From Bacteroidales bacterium (lineage in GTDB: Bacteria > Bacteroidota > Bacteroidia > Bacteroidales > UBA932): a DNA stretch of 64,000 nt. The notes beneath the pieces are model-generated. The model did not search any database. It saw only the letters and a list, made by a program, of their open reading frames with translations, and was not told the origin of the DNA. Within the stretch, counting starts at the first letter, position 1, and the number at the start of each line of letters is the position of its first letter. Positions 10,613-22,500 of the stretch are shown one piece after another. Position numbers and translations under genes: made by a program. Location of the stretch: assembly GCA_016290415.1 (NCBI GenBank), contig JAEETP010000001.1:41007-105006 (forward strand), given 5' to 3'.

Positions 10613-12388
10613 ATGTACAGAACTAACACTTGTGGTGAATTACGCATCTCGGATGTCGGCAAAACCGTGACTCTGGCCGGCTGGGTACAGCGCATCCGCA
10701 AAATGGGCGGAATGAGCTTCATTGACCTGCGCGACCGCTACGGCATCACTCAGCTGGTGGTGGACGACGCCTCCAGCGACGCAGTCAAGGAAAACCTTGG
10801 CAAGCTGGGCCGCGAGGCGGTGATCCAGGCCGTAGGCAAGGTGGCCGAGCGCCAGAGCAAAAACGCCAAAATCGACACCGGCGACATTGAGATCATCCTC
10901 TCCGAAATCAACATCCTGAACCTCTCGGCAACCCCGCCGTTTACAATAGAGGACAACAGCGACGGCGGCGAGGAACTCCGCGCGAAATACCGCTATCTGG
11001 ACCTGAGGCGCGGTCCGCTGAAAAATGCCCTTATGCTTCGCCACAAGCTGGCCCACGAAGTGCGCAACTATCTTGATGCACAGGGCTTTATGGAGATTGA
11101 GACGCCCTACCTGATCAAGTCTACGCCAGAAGGCGCCCGCGACTTTGTGGTGCCCAGCCGTATGAACCCCGGCGAGTTCTACGCACTGCCCCAGAGCCCC
11201 CAGACCTTCAAGCAGCTGCTTATGGTGGCGGGCTACGACCGCTACTTCCAGATTGTGCGCTGCTTCCGCGACGAGGACCTGCGCGCCGACCGCCAGCCGG
11301 AGTTCACACAGATTGACTGCGAGATGAGCTTCGTGGAGCAGGAAGACGTTCTGAACACCTTCGAAGGTATGATGCGCACCCTGTTCAAGAATGTGGTGGG
11401 CGTAGAAATCGCCAACCCCATTCCCCGCATCAGCTGGTACGACGCTATGGACCGCTTTGGCAGCGACAAGCCCGATATCCGCTTCGGGATGGAGATTCAC
11501 GAGATTTCCCCGCTGGTTCAGGGCCACGGATTCAGCGTGTTTGACAGCGTAGAATACGTGGGCGCCATTGCCGTTCCCGGCGCCGCCGAATATACCCGCA
11601 AGCAGACCGACGAACTCACCGAGTGGGTAAAACGCCCCCAGGTGGGCGCCAAGGGCCTGGTTTACATCAAGCTGAACCCCGACGGCAGCATCAAGAGTTC
11701 CGTGGATAAATTCTATACCCCCGAGCAGCTGCAGGCCGTTGCCAGCGCTATGGGCGCTAAAACCGGCGACCTTATTCTGGTGCTCTGCGGGGCCAAGCGC
11801 AAGACACAGACTATGCTGGGCGTGCTCCGTATAGAAATGGGCAACCGTCTGGGCCTTCGCAAGCCTACCGAGTTCGCACCCCTCTGGGTTGTGGACTTCC
11901 CTTTGCTTGAGTGGAGCGAAGAGGACGGCCGCTTCTATGCGATGCACCACCCCTTCACTGCACCCAAGCCCGAACATATGGAGCTGTTCTACAGCGACAG
12001 GAAAGAAGATCTTGAGAAGGTTTGCGCCAATGCCTACGACTTTGTGCTCAACGGCACCGAGCTGGGCGGCGGCAGCATCCGTATCCATCAGGCCGACGTG
12101 CAGCAGCGTATGTTCCAGGTTCTGGGCATCAGCAAAGAAGACGCCGACTATAAGTTCGGCTTCATAATCAACGCCTTCAAGTTCGGCGCACCGCCTCACG
12201 GTGGCCTCGCATTCGGCTTTGACCGCGTCTGCGCCCTGTTTGGCGGCCAGGAGACCATCCGCGACTTCATTGCCTTCCCCAAGAACAATATGGGCCGCGA
12301 CGTGATGATTGACTCCCCTAGCCGGATAGATCAGGTCCAGATGGACGAATTGTTCCTTTCCAGCACCGCCCCCGAACCCAAAGAATAA
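10613..12388 (+). CDS. aspS: Aspartate--tRNA ligase
   Basis: [44 protein letters not shown]; class II motifs [18 protein letters not shown] and GLAFGFDRV. Confidence 0.97.
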   Translation: MYRTNTCGELRISDVGKTVTLAGWVQRIRKMGGMSFIDLRDRYGITQLVVDDASSDAVKENLGKLGREAVIQAVGKVAERQSKNAKIDTGDIEIILSEINILNLSATPPFTIEDNSDGGEELRAKYRYLDLRRGPLKNALMLRHKLAHEVRNYLDAQGFMEIETPYLIKSTPEGARDFVVPSRMNPGEFYALPQSPQTFKQLLMVAGYDRYFQIVRCFRDEDLRADRQPEFTQIDCEMSFVEQEDVLNTFEGMMRTLFKNVVGVEIANPIPRISWYDAMDRFGSDKPDIRFGMEIHEISPLVQGHGFSVFDSVEYVGAIAVPGAAEYTRKQTDELTEWVKRPQVGAKGLVYIKLNPDGSIKSSVDKFYTPEQLQAVASAMGAKTGDLILVLCGAKRKTQTMLGVLRIEMGNRLGLRKPTEFAPLWVVDFPLLEWSEEDGRFYAMHHPFTAPKPEHMELFYSDRKEDLEKVCANAYDFVLNGTELGGGSIRIHQADVQQRMFQVLGISKEDADYKFGFIINAFKFGAPPHGGLAFGFDRVCALFGGQETIRDFIAFPKNNMGRDVMIDSPSRIDQVQMDELFLSSTAPEPKE

Positions 12389-13414
12389 ATGAAAGAGCGT
12401 ATCCTGGAGGTTTTAGGCGGCGTGATCCACCCCGCCGAAGGTCGTGACATCGTCTCCCTGGGGATGGTGGAAAATGTCCACGCCAATGCATCTTCCATCA
12501 AGTTCACCCTGGTTTTCCCCCGACGGGACCCTCTCTCTGGCAGCATTAAAAATGCCTGCAAAGAGGTTCTGGAAGCAGCTTTCCCCGGCTACGACATTTC
12601 CATACTGGAGCTGGTGCGCGCGGGCAAAAAGCCAGAGAAAGTGGCAATGAATCCCGACCTGGAGAACCTCGCAAATGTGGGCAGCGTTATTGCCGTTGCC
12701 AGCGGCAAGGGCGGCGTGGGCAAATCTATGGTGGCGGTGAACCTGGCCATAACCCTGGCCCGCAAGGGCTACAAGGTGGGCGTGGCCGACGCCGACATCT
12801 ACGGCCCCTCAATCCCCAAGATGACCGGCACCGAAAATGTCCAGCCCGAGGCTGAGATTGACGGCGAAAAACAGACGCTGATTCCGGTGGAAAAATACGG
12901 CGTCAAGTGGATGTCCATCGGCTACTTTGCCCGGCCGGAACAGGCGCTGGTGTGGCGCGGCCCCTTGGCCTCCAACGCCCTGAAACAGATGATATTGCAG
13001 GTTGCGTGGGGAGAGCTGGACTATCTGCTGATAGACCTGCCGCCCGGCACCGGCGACATCCAGATTTCGCTGGTGAACGACGTGCCGCTGGACGGCGTGT
13101 TCGTGGTCACCACCCCGCAGAAAGTGGCCCTGGCCGATGTGGAAAAGAGCATAGATATGTTCATTAACCCCAAGGTCAACAAGCACATCTTCGGCATAAT
13201 AGAGAATATGTCCTGGTTCACGCCCGAAGAATATCCCGACCACAAGTATTATATATTCGGCCATGGCGGCGCAGAGGCTCTGGCAGATAAGTACAACCTG
13301 CCTTTGCTGGCGCAGATTCCCCTGGTGGCTTCGATAAGCAGCGACGGCGATTCCGGAACCCCCGCCGCACTGCACGACGGGCCTGTTTTTGACGCACTTA
13401 GCGAAATTTTTTGA
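12389..13414 (+). CDS. mrp: Mrp/NBP35-family Fe-S cluster carrier ATPase
   Basis: DUF59 N-terminal domain, then VIAVASGKGGVGKSMVAVNLA; starts directly after the aspS stop. Confidence 0.93.
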   Translation: MKERILEVLGGVIHPAEGRDIVSLGMVENVHANASSIKFTLVFPRRDPLSGSIKNACKEVLEAAFPGYDISILELVRAGKKPEKVAMNPDLENLANVGSVIAVASGKGGVGKSMVAVNLAITLARKGYKVGVADADIYGPSIPKMTGTENVQPEAEIDGEKQTLIPVEKYGVKWMSIGYFARPEQALVWRGPLASNALKQMILQVAWGELDYLLIDLPPGTGDIQISLVNDVPLDGVFVVTTPQKVALADVEKSIDMFINPKVNKHIFGIIENMSWFTPEEYPDHKYYIFGHGGAEALADKYNLPLLAQIPLVASISSDGDSGTPAALHDGPVFDALSEIF

Positions 13415-13440
13415 TATTTTTGGAATAACTCCTATATTTG
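13410..13440 (+). promoter_or_regulatory. Bacteroidota-type promoter for tRNA-Gln
   Basis: TTTG (13410-13413), 19-nt spacer, TATATTTG (13433-13440), matching TTTG-n19-TAnnTTTG; ends 14 nt before the tRNA. Confidence 0.7.
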
Positions 13441-13454
13441 CAGTCCCAAACTAC

Positions 13455-13525
13455 TGAGATATGGTGTAATGGTAGCACTAGAGATTCTGGCTCTCTCAGT
13501 TCGGGTTCGAGTCCTGATATCTCAA
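13455..13525 (+). tRNA. tRNA-Gln (anticodon CTG); CCA not encoded
   Basis: Acceptor TGAGATA/TATCTCA; D-loop TGTAATGGTAGCAC; anticodon stem-loop AGAGA-TTCTGGC-TCTCT; T-arm TCGGG-TTCGAGT-CCTGA. Confidence 0.93.
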
Positions 13526-13567
13526 CAAAGAAAACGAGGGTATGCACCCTCGTTTTTTTGTTGAGAT
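13519..13567. terminator. Extended hairpin terminator downstream of tRNA-Gln, probably bidirectional
   Basis: Core stem ACGAGGGT-ATGC-ACCCTCGT followed by T-tract. The stem extends outward as ATCTCAACAAA.../...TTTGTTGAGAT. Confidence 0.8.
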
Positions 13568-13684
13568 CTACTATTATTGGGGCTACGCCCCAAACCCTGG
13601 CGCTCCAGCCTTGCTAACCCACAAGCCTACCCGGCCCGGCTTCCGCTATCGGCTGCTGCCGATTATTATCCACAACAATGTTCT

Positions 13685-14887
13685 TCAGCTGCGCAGGGCG
13701 TCTACGGGGGCGAGGCGGGAGGCCTGGGCGGCGGGGAGGACGCCGCTGGCAAGGCCCAGCACCACCGCCATTGCAAAACCAAGAATGGCGTTGGCGGCAG
13801 AGAGACGCACGGTGAGCACTCCAGAAGGGATTAATGCCAGCGCGCCCCAGGCCAGCAGCAGCCCCATGGCGGCGCCCATAAGCGACAGCGACACCGCCTC
13901 CAGCATAAACTCCAGCAAAATGCGCCTGCGCTTTGCCCCCAGAGCCTTTTTAAGGCCGATTATAAAGGTCCTCTCCTTGACGGAGACTAACATTATATTC
14001 ACTATTCCGAAGCCTCCTATAAGCAGCGAAAACAGTGCTATCGCAAGCCCTCCGGCAGAGATTTTCCGGGTCAGGGAAACCGTTTCACGACACAGGTCCT
14101 CCATTGTGTTCAGGGCAAAATTGTCTTCCTGCGAGGCCCGCAGGCCGCGGCTTGCGCGAAGGGTGCGCCTCGCATTCTCCATAGCCGCTTCCCTACCCTC
14201 TGCCCCGGGCCCTATGGCAATCATCGTCTCCAGATTGTCCCGGCCCGCAAGCCCTCTTGCAACGGCATACGGCACCACCAGTGCATAGTCGGTCGCATAC
14301 AGGTTTATCACATTCTTGCCTTCGTAAGAGAGCACTCCGGTAACGGTCATATTGCGGCCGTCTATCCTCACAGTGCGGCCACAGGCGTTGTCCTGGCCGA
14401 ACAGCTCCTGAGCCACTTTGGAGCCTATTATCACCTTGCTGCCGGCCCCCGAAAGCTCTGCCGCAGAAAAGTCGCGGCCGCTGCTCACCCGGGAATATAC
14501 AAGATGCTGCCAGGCGCCGGAAACCCCCAGCAACTTGCAGTCCCGCAGCATTTTACCATCACAGACAATGTCCGCCTGGGCCTCTGCGGCAAAGGCGGTC
14601 CACCCGGCGGACGTGCCGCTAAGCGCCATATAATCTTCCCACCGCGGCTGAGGACGGGCAGCATAGCGGCTCCAGTCGCCGCCCCCCGTCACGGGAAACC
14701 GCTCCACCATAATCATATCGCTGCCAAAATGGTCAAAACCAGCTACAACGGAATGCGAAAAGGCATCCACCAGCGAAAACGAAACGGTAACTACAAAGAT
14801 TCCTACACTGACCCCGACAAGGGAGAGAAAAGTGCGCAGCGCGTCACTTTTGTTTTTGAGAAACAATTCCATCTTCTTTTCCTCCAT
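13685..14887 (-). CDS. ABC transporter permease, MacB/FtsX family
   Basis: LRTFLSLVGVSVGIFVVTVSFSLVDAF N-terminus, periplasmic domain, ALGAKRRRILLEFMLEAVSLSLMGAAMGLLLAW. Confidence 0.87.
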   Translation of the reverse strand: MEEKKMELFLKNKSDALRTFLSLVGVSVGIFVVTVSFSLVDAFSHSVVAGFDHFGSDMIMVERFPVTGGGDWSRYAARPQPRWEDYMALSGTSAGWTAFAAEAQADIVCDGKMLRDCKLLGVSGAWQHLVYSRVSSGRDFSAAELSGAGSKVIIGSKVAQELFGQDNACGRTVRIDGRNMTVTGVLSYEGKNVINLYATDYALVVPYAVARGLAGRDNLETMIAIGPGAEGREAAMENARRTLRASRGLRASQEDNFALNTMEDLCRETVSLTRKISAGGLAIALFSLLIGGFGIVNIMLVSVKERTFIIGLKKALGAKRRRILLEFMLEAVSLSLMGAAMGLLLAWGALALIPSGVLTVRLSAANAILGFAMAVVLGLASGVLPAAQASRLAPVDALRS

Positions 14888-17435
14888 TTAATTTGTTTTT
14901 GATTTGTCTGATAGTATCAAAAGCGTCAAGCGGGGAAATGGAATTGATATCTATGCTTTCTATAATGTGTTTAATGTCAAGAAGCAGCGGGTCGTCCATC
15001 TGGAAAAAGCTCAGCTGCAGGGGATTGCCCGCAACCTTGCTCTCCAGCGAACGGAGTTTGTGCTCTGCCGCCACCAGCACCTGGTCGGGCATTCCGGCCA
15101 TACGGGCCACGTGTATGCCAAAACTGCTGGCCACGCCTCCGGGGCACAACTTGCGCAGGAATATGACCCTGCCGTCCACCTCTTTTGTGGAAATATGAAA
15201 ATTGTGCACCCTGGGCAGCGTGTCGGCCATCTCGTTAAGTTCGTGATAATGAGTGGCAAACAGCGTCTTTGGCGCCAGCGGCGACTTGTGCAGATATTCC
15301 ACAATGGCCCAGGCTATGGACATTCCGTCGTAGGTGCTGGTGCCGCGGCCAATCTCGTCCATAAGCAGCAGCGACCTCTGGGAAATATTGTTCAGGATGG
15401 TGGCGCTCTCTGTCATCTCTACCATAAAGGTGGATTCGCCCCGGGAAATATTGTCCGATGCGCCCACGCGGGTAAAGAGCTTGTCCACAACACCTATGCG
15501 GGCGCTGTCGGCCGGCACGTAACTGCCAATCTGCGCCATAAGCACAATCAGGGCCGTCTGTCGCAGCAGCGCCGACTTACCAGCCATATTGGGGCCAGTG
15601 AGAATTATGATCTGCTGCTTGTCGTTGCTCAGGAACACGTCGTTTGCAATATATTGCTCGCCCTCCGGCAGCATTGCCTCAATCACCGGGTGGCGGCCCT
15701 TCTTGATGTCTATTTCCAGAGATTTGTCCACCTCGGCGCGGTGGTATCCATATTTACGGGCGGTAAAGGCAAACGATGCCAGGCAGTCCAACTCGCTCAC
15801 TGCCACTGCATTCTGCTGAATGGCGGGAATGTTTTGCTGCAGCTGCTGCACCAAATCTGAATATATAGACGATTCTATGGCGATAATCTGGTCCTGCGCC
15901 ACCAGTATCTTCTCTTCGTATTCTTTAAGTTCTGCAGTGATGTAGCGCTCGGCCCCGACCAGGGTCTGCTTGCGGATCCACTCGGGCGGCACCAGGTCCT
16001 TGAAGGTGTTGCGGACCTCCAGGTAATAGCCAAACACATTGTTATAGCTGACCTTGAGCGACGATATGCCGGTGACATCCCTCTCCCGCTGCTGTATTTC
16101 CAGCAGGATATCCTTGCTGTGCTGCAGTATGTTGCGATAGTCGTCCAGGCGGGCGTCCACCCCGGCGCAAATCACATCGCCCTTGCCTATCTGCTGCGCA
16201 GTGTCGGCCTTTATGGTAGAAGCTATGTGTCTGGAGAGCTCCTCCAGCGGATTCAGGCGGCGGGTAAGGGCTTTTATGGCACTCAGGCGGCCGGCGGAGT
16301 TGATAATTTCGCCAATCTGCTCCAGGCCGCGGCCCAGCTGCAGCACCTCGCGCGGCAAAATCTTGCCGGCGGCGGCCCTGGAAACTATTCTCTCCAGGTC
16401 TCCAACCTGAGCGATACTCTCACGGATGGCCTCGCACGCCGGGCCGTCTTCGTATAGCGCAGTCACGGCATCGCTGCGGGCCTTGATGGCTTTGATATCC
16501 TTGAGCGGCATTGCCACCCATTCGCGCATCCGGCGGCTGCCCATTGGCGAACTGCAGTTGTCCAGAATGTCTATGAGCGAGCTCCCGCCGGGCGACATTG
16601 GCCTTAGCAGCTCCAGCGCCCTGCCGGTAAAACGGTCTATCCACATAAACTCTCCGCGGTCTATTCGGCCCAGAGAGCGGATGTGCGATATCTCTTTGTG
16701 TTCAGTAATATCCAAATAAGCCAGGATGGCGCCGGCTGCGGTGATGGCCAGCGGCATATCCTCCACCCCAAAACCCTTCAGGGAATCGGTTTCAAAGCGG
16801 TTCAGGAGTTTTTTATATGCGGTGGTGTATACAAAGGCCCAGCTGTCCAGGGCGGTGATGAAACTCTGGTCGGCAAAGCGGGCCTTGAAACCGTCTTCAA
16901 ACCCTTTTTGCAGCAGAATCTCCTTGGGGGTATAGTCGGCCAGCAGCAGGTCCACGAAATCCAGGCTGCCCTGCGCCACCTTGAAAGCCCCGGTGGAGAT
17001 GTCCAAAAGCGCTATTCCGGCCTGGTCTTTCTCAAAAAATACAGAACACAGCCAGTTGTTCTTGGAAGACTCCAGCAGCGACTCATTATAGTTTAGGCCG
17101 GGGGTAACCAGCTCTGTGACACCGCGTTTCACCAACTTTTTGGTGAGCTTGGGGTCCTCCAGCTGGTCGCAGATAGCCACCCTGTAGCCGGCCGCCACCA
17201 TCTTGGGCAGATAAATGTCCACGGCGTGATGCGGCACCCCTGCCATATTGGTAAAATTGCCGCCGCCGCAAGACTTGCGCGTAAGCACCAGCCCCAGCAC
17301 CTTGCTGGCAACAGTGGCGTCGTCGCCGTAAGTCTCGTAAAAATCGCCAACACGATAGAACAAAATGCTGCCGGGGTACTGCGATTTGATCTCGTAGTAC
17401 TGCAGCATCATAGGGGATGTCTTGTCGGCCGCCAT
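14844..17435 (-). CDS. mutS: DNA mismatch repair protein MutS
   Basis: SPMMLQYYEIKSQYPGSILFYRVGDFYETYGDDA; Walker A ITGPNMAGKSALLRQ; LLMDEIGRGTSTYDG; 863 aa. Confidence 0.97.
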   Translation of the reverse strand: MAADKTSPMMLQYYEIKSQYPGSILFYRVGDFYETYGDDATVASKVLGLVLTRKSCGGGNFTNMAGVPHHAVDIYLPKMVAAGYRVAICDQLEDPKLTKKLVKRGVTELVTPGLNYNESLLESSKNNWLCSVFFEKDQAGIALLDISTGAFKVAQGSLDFVDLLLADYTPKEILLQKGFEDGFKARFADQSFITALDSWAFVYTTAYKKLLNRFETDSLKGFGVEDMPLAITAAGAILAYLDITEHKEISHIRSLGRIDRGEFMWIDRFTGRALELLRPMSPGGSSLIDILDNCSSPMGSRRMREWVAMPLKDIKAIKARSDAVTALYEDGPACEAIRESIAQVGDLERIVSRAAAGKILPREVLQLGRGLEQIGEIINSAGRLSAIKALTRRLNPLEELSRHIASTIKADTAQQIGKGDVICAGVDARLDDYRNILQHSKDILLEIQQRERDVTGISSLKVSYNNVFGYYLEVRNTFKDLVPPEWIRKQTLVGAERYITAELKEYEEKILVAQDQIIAIESSIYSDLVQQLQQNIPAIQQNAVAVSELDCLASFAFTARKYGYHRAEVDKSLEIDIKKGRHPVIEAMLPEGEQYIANDVFLSNDKQQIIILTGPNMAGKSALLRQTALIVLMAQIGSYVPADSARIGVVDKLFTRVGASDNISRGESTFMVEMTESATILNNISQRSLLLMDEIGRGTSTYDGMSIAWAIVEYLHKSPLAPKTLFATHYHELNEMADTLPRVHNFHISTKEVDGRVIFLRKLCPGGVASSFGIHVARMAGMPDQVLVAAEHKLRSLESKVAGNPLQLSFFQMDDPLLLDIKHIIESIDINSISPLDAFDTIRQIKNKLNGGKEDGIVSQKQK

Positions 17436-17480
17436 AGGTTTACAAATGTAGCCAAAAAACGATTATCTTTGTATCTGTCT

Positions 17481-18242
17481 ATGAAAGTAAAACCCAAAAA
17501 GAGCCTCGGCCAGCACTTTCTGGCCAACCGTGAAATAGCCCGCCGCATCTCTGATGCGCTGCTGGTGGCAGACGGCACGGTTATGAACGTGCTGGAGGTG
17601 GGCTGCGGCACCGGTGCGCTCACACAGCACCTGCTGCAGCGCAGCGACTTTCTGCTCAAGGGTATAGAAATAGACGGCGAATCCATCGCATACCTGCGGG
17701 AAAACCTTCCGGCCATTATGCCCCGGCTCTACGAAGCGGATTTTCTAAAAAGCGACCTCCGAAAGATATTCCCCGAAGGCGACTTTTGCGTGATAGGCAA
17801 TTTCCCTTACAACATATCTTCGCAGATCTTTTTCAAGATACTCGAATATAAAGATGATGTGCCGCAGGTGGTGGGTATGCTTCAGAAAGAGGTGGCGGAG
17901 CGGCTCTCCAGCGGCCCCGGCAACAAAAGCTATGGCATTCTCTCGGTGCTGCTGCAGGCCTGGTACGATATAGAATATCTGTTCACGGTGGGAGAAAACG
18001 AATTCATTCCGCCGCCAAAAGTTAAATCTGCGGTGATACGGCTGCGCCGCAACGGCCGCACAGAGCTGGGCTGCGACGAGTCCCGCTTCAAGCAGATAGT
18101 AAAAGCGGCCTTCAACCAGCGGCGGAAAACCTTGCGCAACAGCCTGAAAGCCATAGGGGTAGATGTTCCGGAGCGTTATGCCGGGCTCAGGCCTGAACAG
18201 ATGGGTGTGGAAGACTTTATTGATCTTACCAAAATGATATAA
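17481..18242 (+). CDS. rsmA: 16S rRNA (adenine1518-N6/adenine1519-N6)-dimethyltransferase
   Basis: MKVKPKKSLGQHFLANREIARRI, VGCGTGALTQHL, VIGNFPYNISSQI. ATG at 17481. Confidence 0.96.
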   Translation: MKVKPKKSLGQHFLANREIARRISDALLVADGTVMNVLEVGCGTGALTQHLLQRSDFLLKGIEIDGESIAYLRENLPAIMPRLYEADFLKSDLRKIFPEGDFCVIGNFPYNISSQIFFKILEYKDDVPQVVGMLQKEVAERLSSGPGNKSYGILSVLLQAWYDIEYLFTVGENEFIPPPKVKSAVIRLRRNGRTELGCDESRFKQIVKAAFNQRRKTLRNSLKAIGVDVPERYAGLRPEQMGVEDFIDLTKMI

Positions 18243-18248
18243 AAAAAA

Positions 18249-18271
18249 AGACCGGCCTTTAAAGCCGGTCT
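18249..18271. terminator. Bidirectional intrinsic terminator between convergent rsmA and ompA-like gene
   Basis: AGACCGGC-CTTTAAAG-GCCGGTCT, flanked by A9 and TCTTTT. Confidence 0.85.
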
Positions 18272-18293
18272 CTTTTGTTTATCTGTTTAACGA

Positions 18294-19391
<1,098 letters not shown>

Positions 19392-19473
19392 TTAAACTGT
19401 TAATAATGTTAAGTGTTTCTACAATAGTGCACACTAGCGCTTTGCGAAGATACGCAACATTGAGAAATATTCC

Positions 19474-19506
19474 AAAAAAAAATGGGGTGACCTAATGGCC
19501 ACCCCA
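19474..19506 (-). terminator. Intrinsic terminator of the 1244-aa lipoprotein gene
   Basis: On the minus strand: TGGGGTG-GCCATTAGGT-CACCCCA followed by T9. Confidence 0.8.
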
Positions 19507-19528
19507 AATTTCTATTTAGAATAAACGA

Positions 19529-22500
19529 TTATTCGTTGTCGAAGATTACTGACCAAGTCGGGTGAGCATCGGTAGTGGGCTCAATCTCGGGACCATGACC
19601 CTCATTGACGTGAGCTGCAGGAGAATCAGCAGTCTTGTGGATGAGAATCTTGCCTTCGCCAGTAAGGTATGCAAGGCCAGCGATTTCCTGAGTAACCTTG
19701 TATGTGGTCCTCTTGTCAAACTGCAGGTCAGTACCCATGTTGCACCAGTAGAACCAACCGGAATTCTCACCATAGAGCAGGCGGTTACCGAAGGAAGTAT
19801 CTGCAAGAGAGTGCCACTTAGGAGCATTCAGGGAACCTGAAGAGAAGACGTCGGTACCGTAGGTTCTCTGTGCATAAGGAGTAACGTGCTGCGCGAATCC
19901 GAAAGGATCCCAGAATACAAGCAACTCGTTGGTGCCGGTCTCGCGGATGGAGAACAGAACTCTGTCAGAGCACCAGTCAGCCGTGTGGGTAAAGAGCTCG
20001 ATTTCATCTTCAATCTCGATATAGAACGGGCAGGTGAAGCGAACGATGTAAGCCTTAACCACCTTCTCGGAACCGTTGGCGAGGGTAACCTTGATGTCCA
20101 CAACATAATCTCTTGACTGCTCACCCATTGCGAACGGCTTCGTGAGTTTGATATCCTGATTTGCGTAAGAATCACCCATACCAGCGTCTCTGAGGATAAT
20201 CTCAGCACCATCTTGCTTCTGGCTGTTAGGGAAGTTGATTGCCATTGACATCTTTGCAATGTTCGGCTGAGCTGCCAGGTAAGAGCCGTACTCGCGGATG
20301 TGCTCCTTGATAGAGGACTGAGGTTTCCAGATGCCGTCTACCTCTTTGCCCTTAACGGTAACGATAGAGTCAACATACGGGAACTTAGATGTATCAAAGG
20401 CATCGTCTTTGCGGTTAGGCTGAGCATACTTAGTTGCAGGATCCGGAGTGATATCGGTTTCGGTAAGAACGCCTGTACCGCGTACGAAACGAGCGATATT
20501 ATCAGGATCAGTCTCAGGTGCCTCGTTGAAGAGGATATAGTTGTCGTTCAGGATAGGCTCGGTTGCAGTCCAGTCTATAACAACATTCCACTTGATGGTG
20601 TAGCATACAACAGGGTACTCAGATTTGCTGGGAGTGAAGGTATAAGTCACGGAACCAGGGCCAAGAGCAACCTGATTGGACAGACTTACGTTGAACATAT
20701 CGGCAGCTGTACGCTGGAATGATGCAGAGAAACCAGCGGGAGCGGATGAAGTCTGAATAGGTTCGGCTGTGTAAATAGCGTTGAAGCCTTCCATATCCAT
20801 ATCGAGAGCATCGTCCCACTCGTGTTCGCGGCCTTCCTGAGGACGAGGATCCTGGCTCTGGAGAGGAGCGGGGGTCTTGCCTGTATAAGTAAGTGTCAGG
20901 TAGTCAATGTCACCAAGGTCGAAGGTAACGTTCTTGGTTGTATTGCTGTCGGGAACAATGAGGAGAATATAGTGACCGATGAATTCGTCATACATTACCC
21001 TGTTGTTATTATTGTCCCACCATAAAGGAGAAGCTTTAGCTACTGCTGAATTGTAATAAGTGCCAAGCGCCTCGTTCTTTATAGAAGCATCAGCAACTAT
21101 GATGGCAACTTTACCGATAGCCTCTTCTGCGTCTTCCTTAACGGTAACCTTACCGTCTGCGGTAACATTCACCTTATCCCAAGCACCATAGTTGTTTTCA
21201 GTTTCGCCGGAAGGGCTTCCGCCTGCATCTGACCAAGCTCCACCATAGTCGTGGTAAGCCTCTGCATTTGCAGCCTGGAATACATAGTAGTCATATTTAA
21301 CCTCGAAACCGAGATCTTCAAGACGACCGTAATAAAGGTCAGCAAAACGCATATGTGATGCAACATCATAGGTTTGGCCAACTACAAGGTAGTCATTTGC
21401 GTTATTTGCATTAGGTGTGCCAGATGCAAAGTACATTCCCCAGTTGGGAGCAATAGGCCAGGAAGAAGCGGGAGAGTACATCTCGGACTGACCACGACGA
21501 TATGCGGTCCACACAGGATATACATAATCAAGTTTAACATTGGTGTAGTCAGAAACAACTGCTTCTGCACCCTGCCCGTTCTTAGAAGCCTCGAGGGCTA
21601 CTATAGTCTTATAGTTGAGACCGTTCATCTCCTGCCAACGCTGCATCGCGTCAATAGCAGCGGTCTCACCATTTGTATAAGCGTTCACATACGGGTTAGC
21701 ATTGTATATGTAATTCAAAAGGCCCATAGCATCACGCTCTCCTCTCGGCTTGTTGGGGATAGAGCCATAGCCATCAAAAGCATCCCAATAGTACCACGCC
21801 AAAGCCTGCTTGGTCATGAGCATTTTAAGGAACCACTCTGTGGGCTGATCTGCCCAATACTTGAAATAGTCAATATAACCTGTTGCATTCAGCTGATCTT
21901 TACCGGCCTTCTTAACCTCAAGTTTAGTAACAGCGTGATTGGCTTTGTCTCCGTCTGCCTTGGTGCTAACGGTGAGTGTGCGGTCAATCATTCTGTATTG
22001 ATATCCGCTAAGGTCAGCGCTTGCGGGATTTACGCGATACTTAATATTGAGAGCGCTAACTGGCGGCTGGCGAGTGAGCCAAGTACCTTCTTTGCTAACA
22101 TTGTCCAAACGTTTGCCAAGGTCTGCGATAGCATCATCTACTGCAGCTTTGAGGTCAGCATAAACGGCCTCCCACTGAAGGTTGTCCCCTTGCTCAGCTA
22201 AGCGCCAGTTGTAACCGAACTCACCGGAATTGATATCCCAGCTTGCGCTATAACCAGTCGCACTCTTCTGACCGGTAGCTCCCAGATAGGAGCTGTATAG
22301 TGCACACCAGAAATACACCTCCCAACCTGCAGGAGAGAGTGTTTCAAAAGCTTTGTCGGGCCAGTTCCATTCTTTAAGACGGGGGTTGTTTCCAGCGTTG
22401 CCGGTCAAAAGACGGAATGTCTCCCAAGCAGACGGAAGGATAGCATAAACCTGTGCCATAGGCATACCCAGAGTGGCATCCCAGAGTTCGGGGATAACCG

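Noticed and set aside
10640-12199. 519-aa minus-strand ORF antisense to aspS
   Set aside because: Fully contained in aspS, no recognisable domains, shadow-ORF composition.
13568-13684. Intergenic GGGGCTACGCCCC hairpin segment considered as a third copy of the palindromic repeat
   Set aside because: Does not share the GCCCTCGCTATGC / GCGCTGTATCGCTCGGGC half-units.
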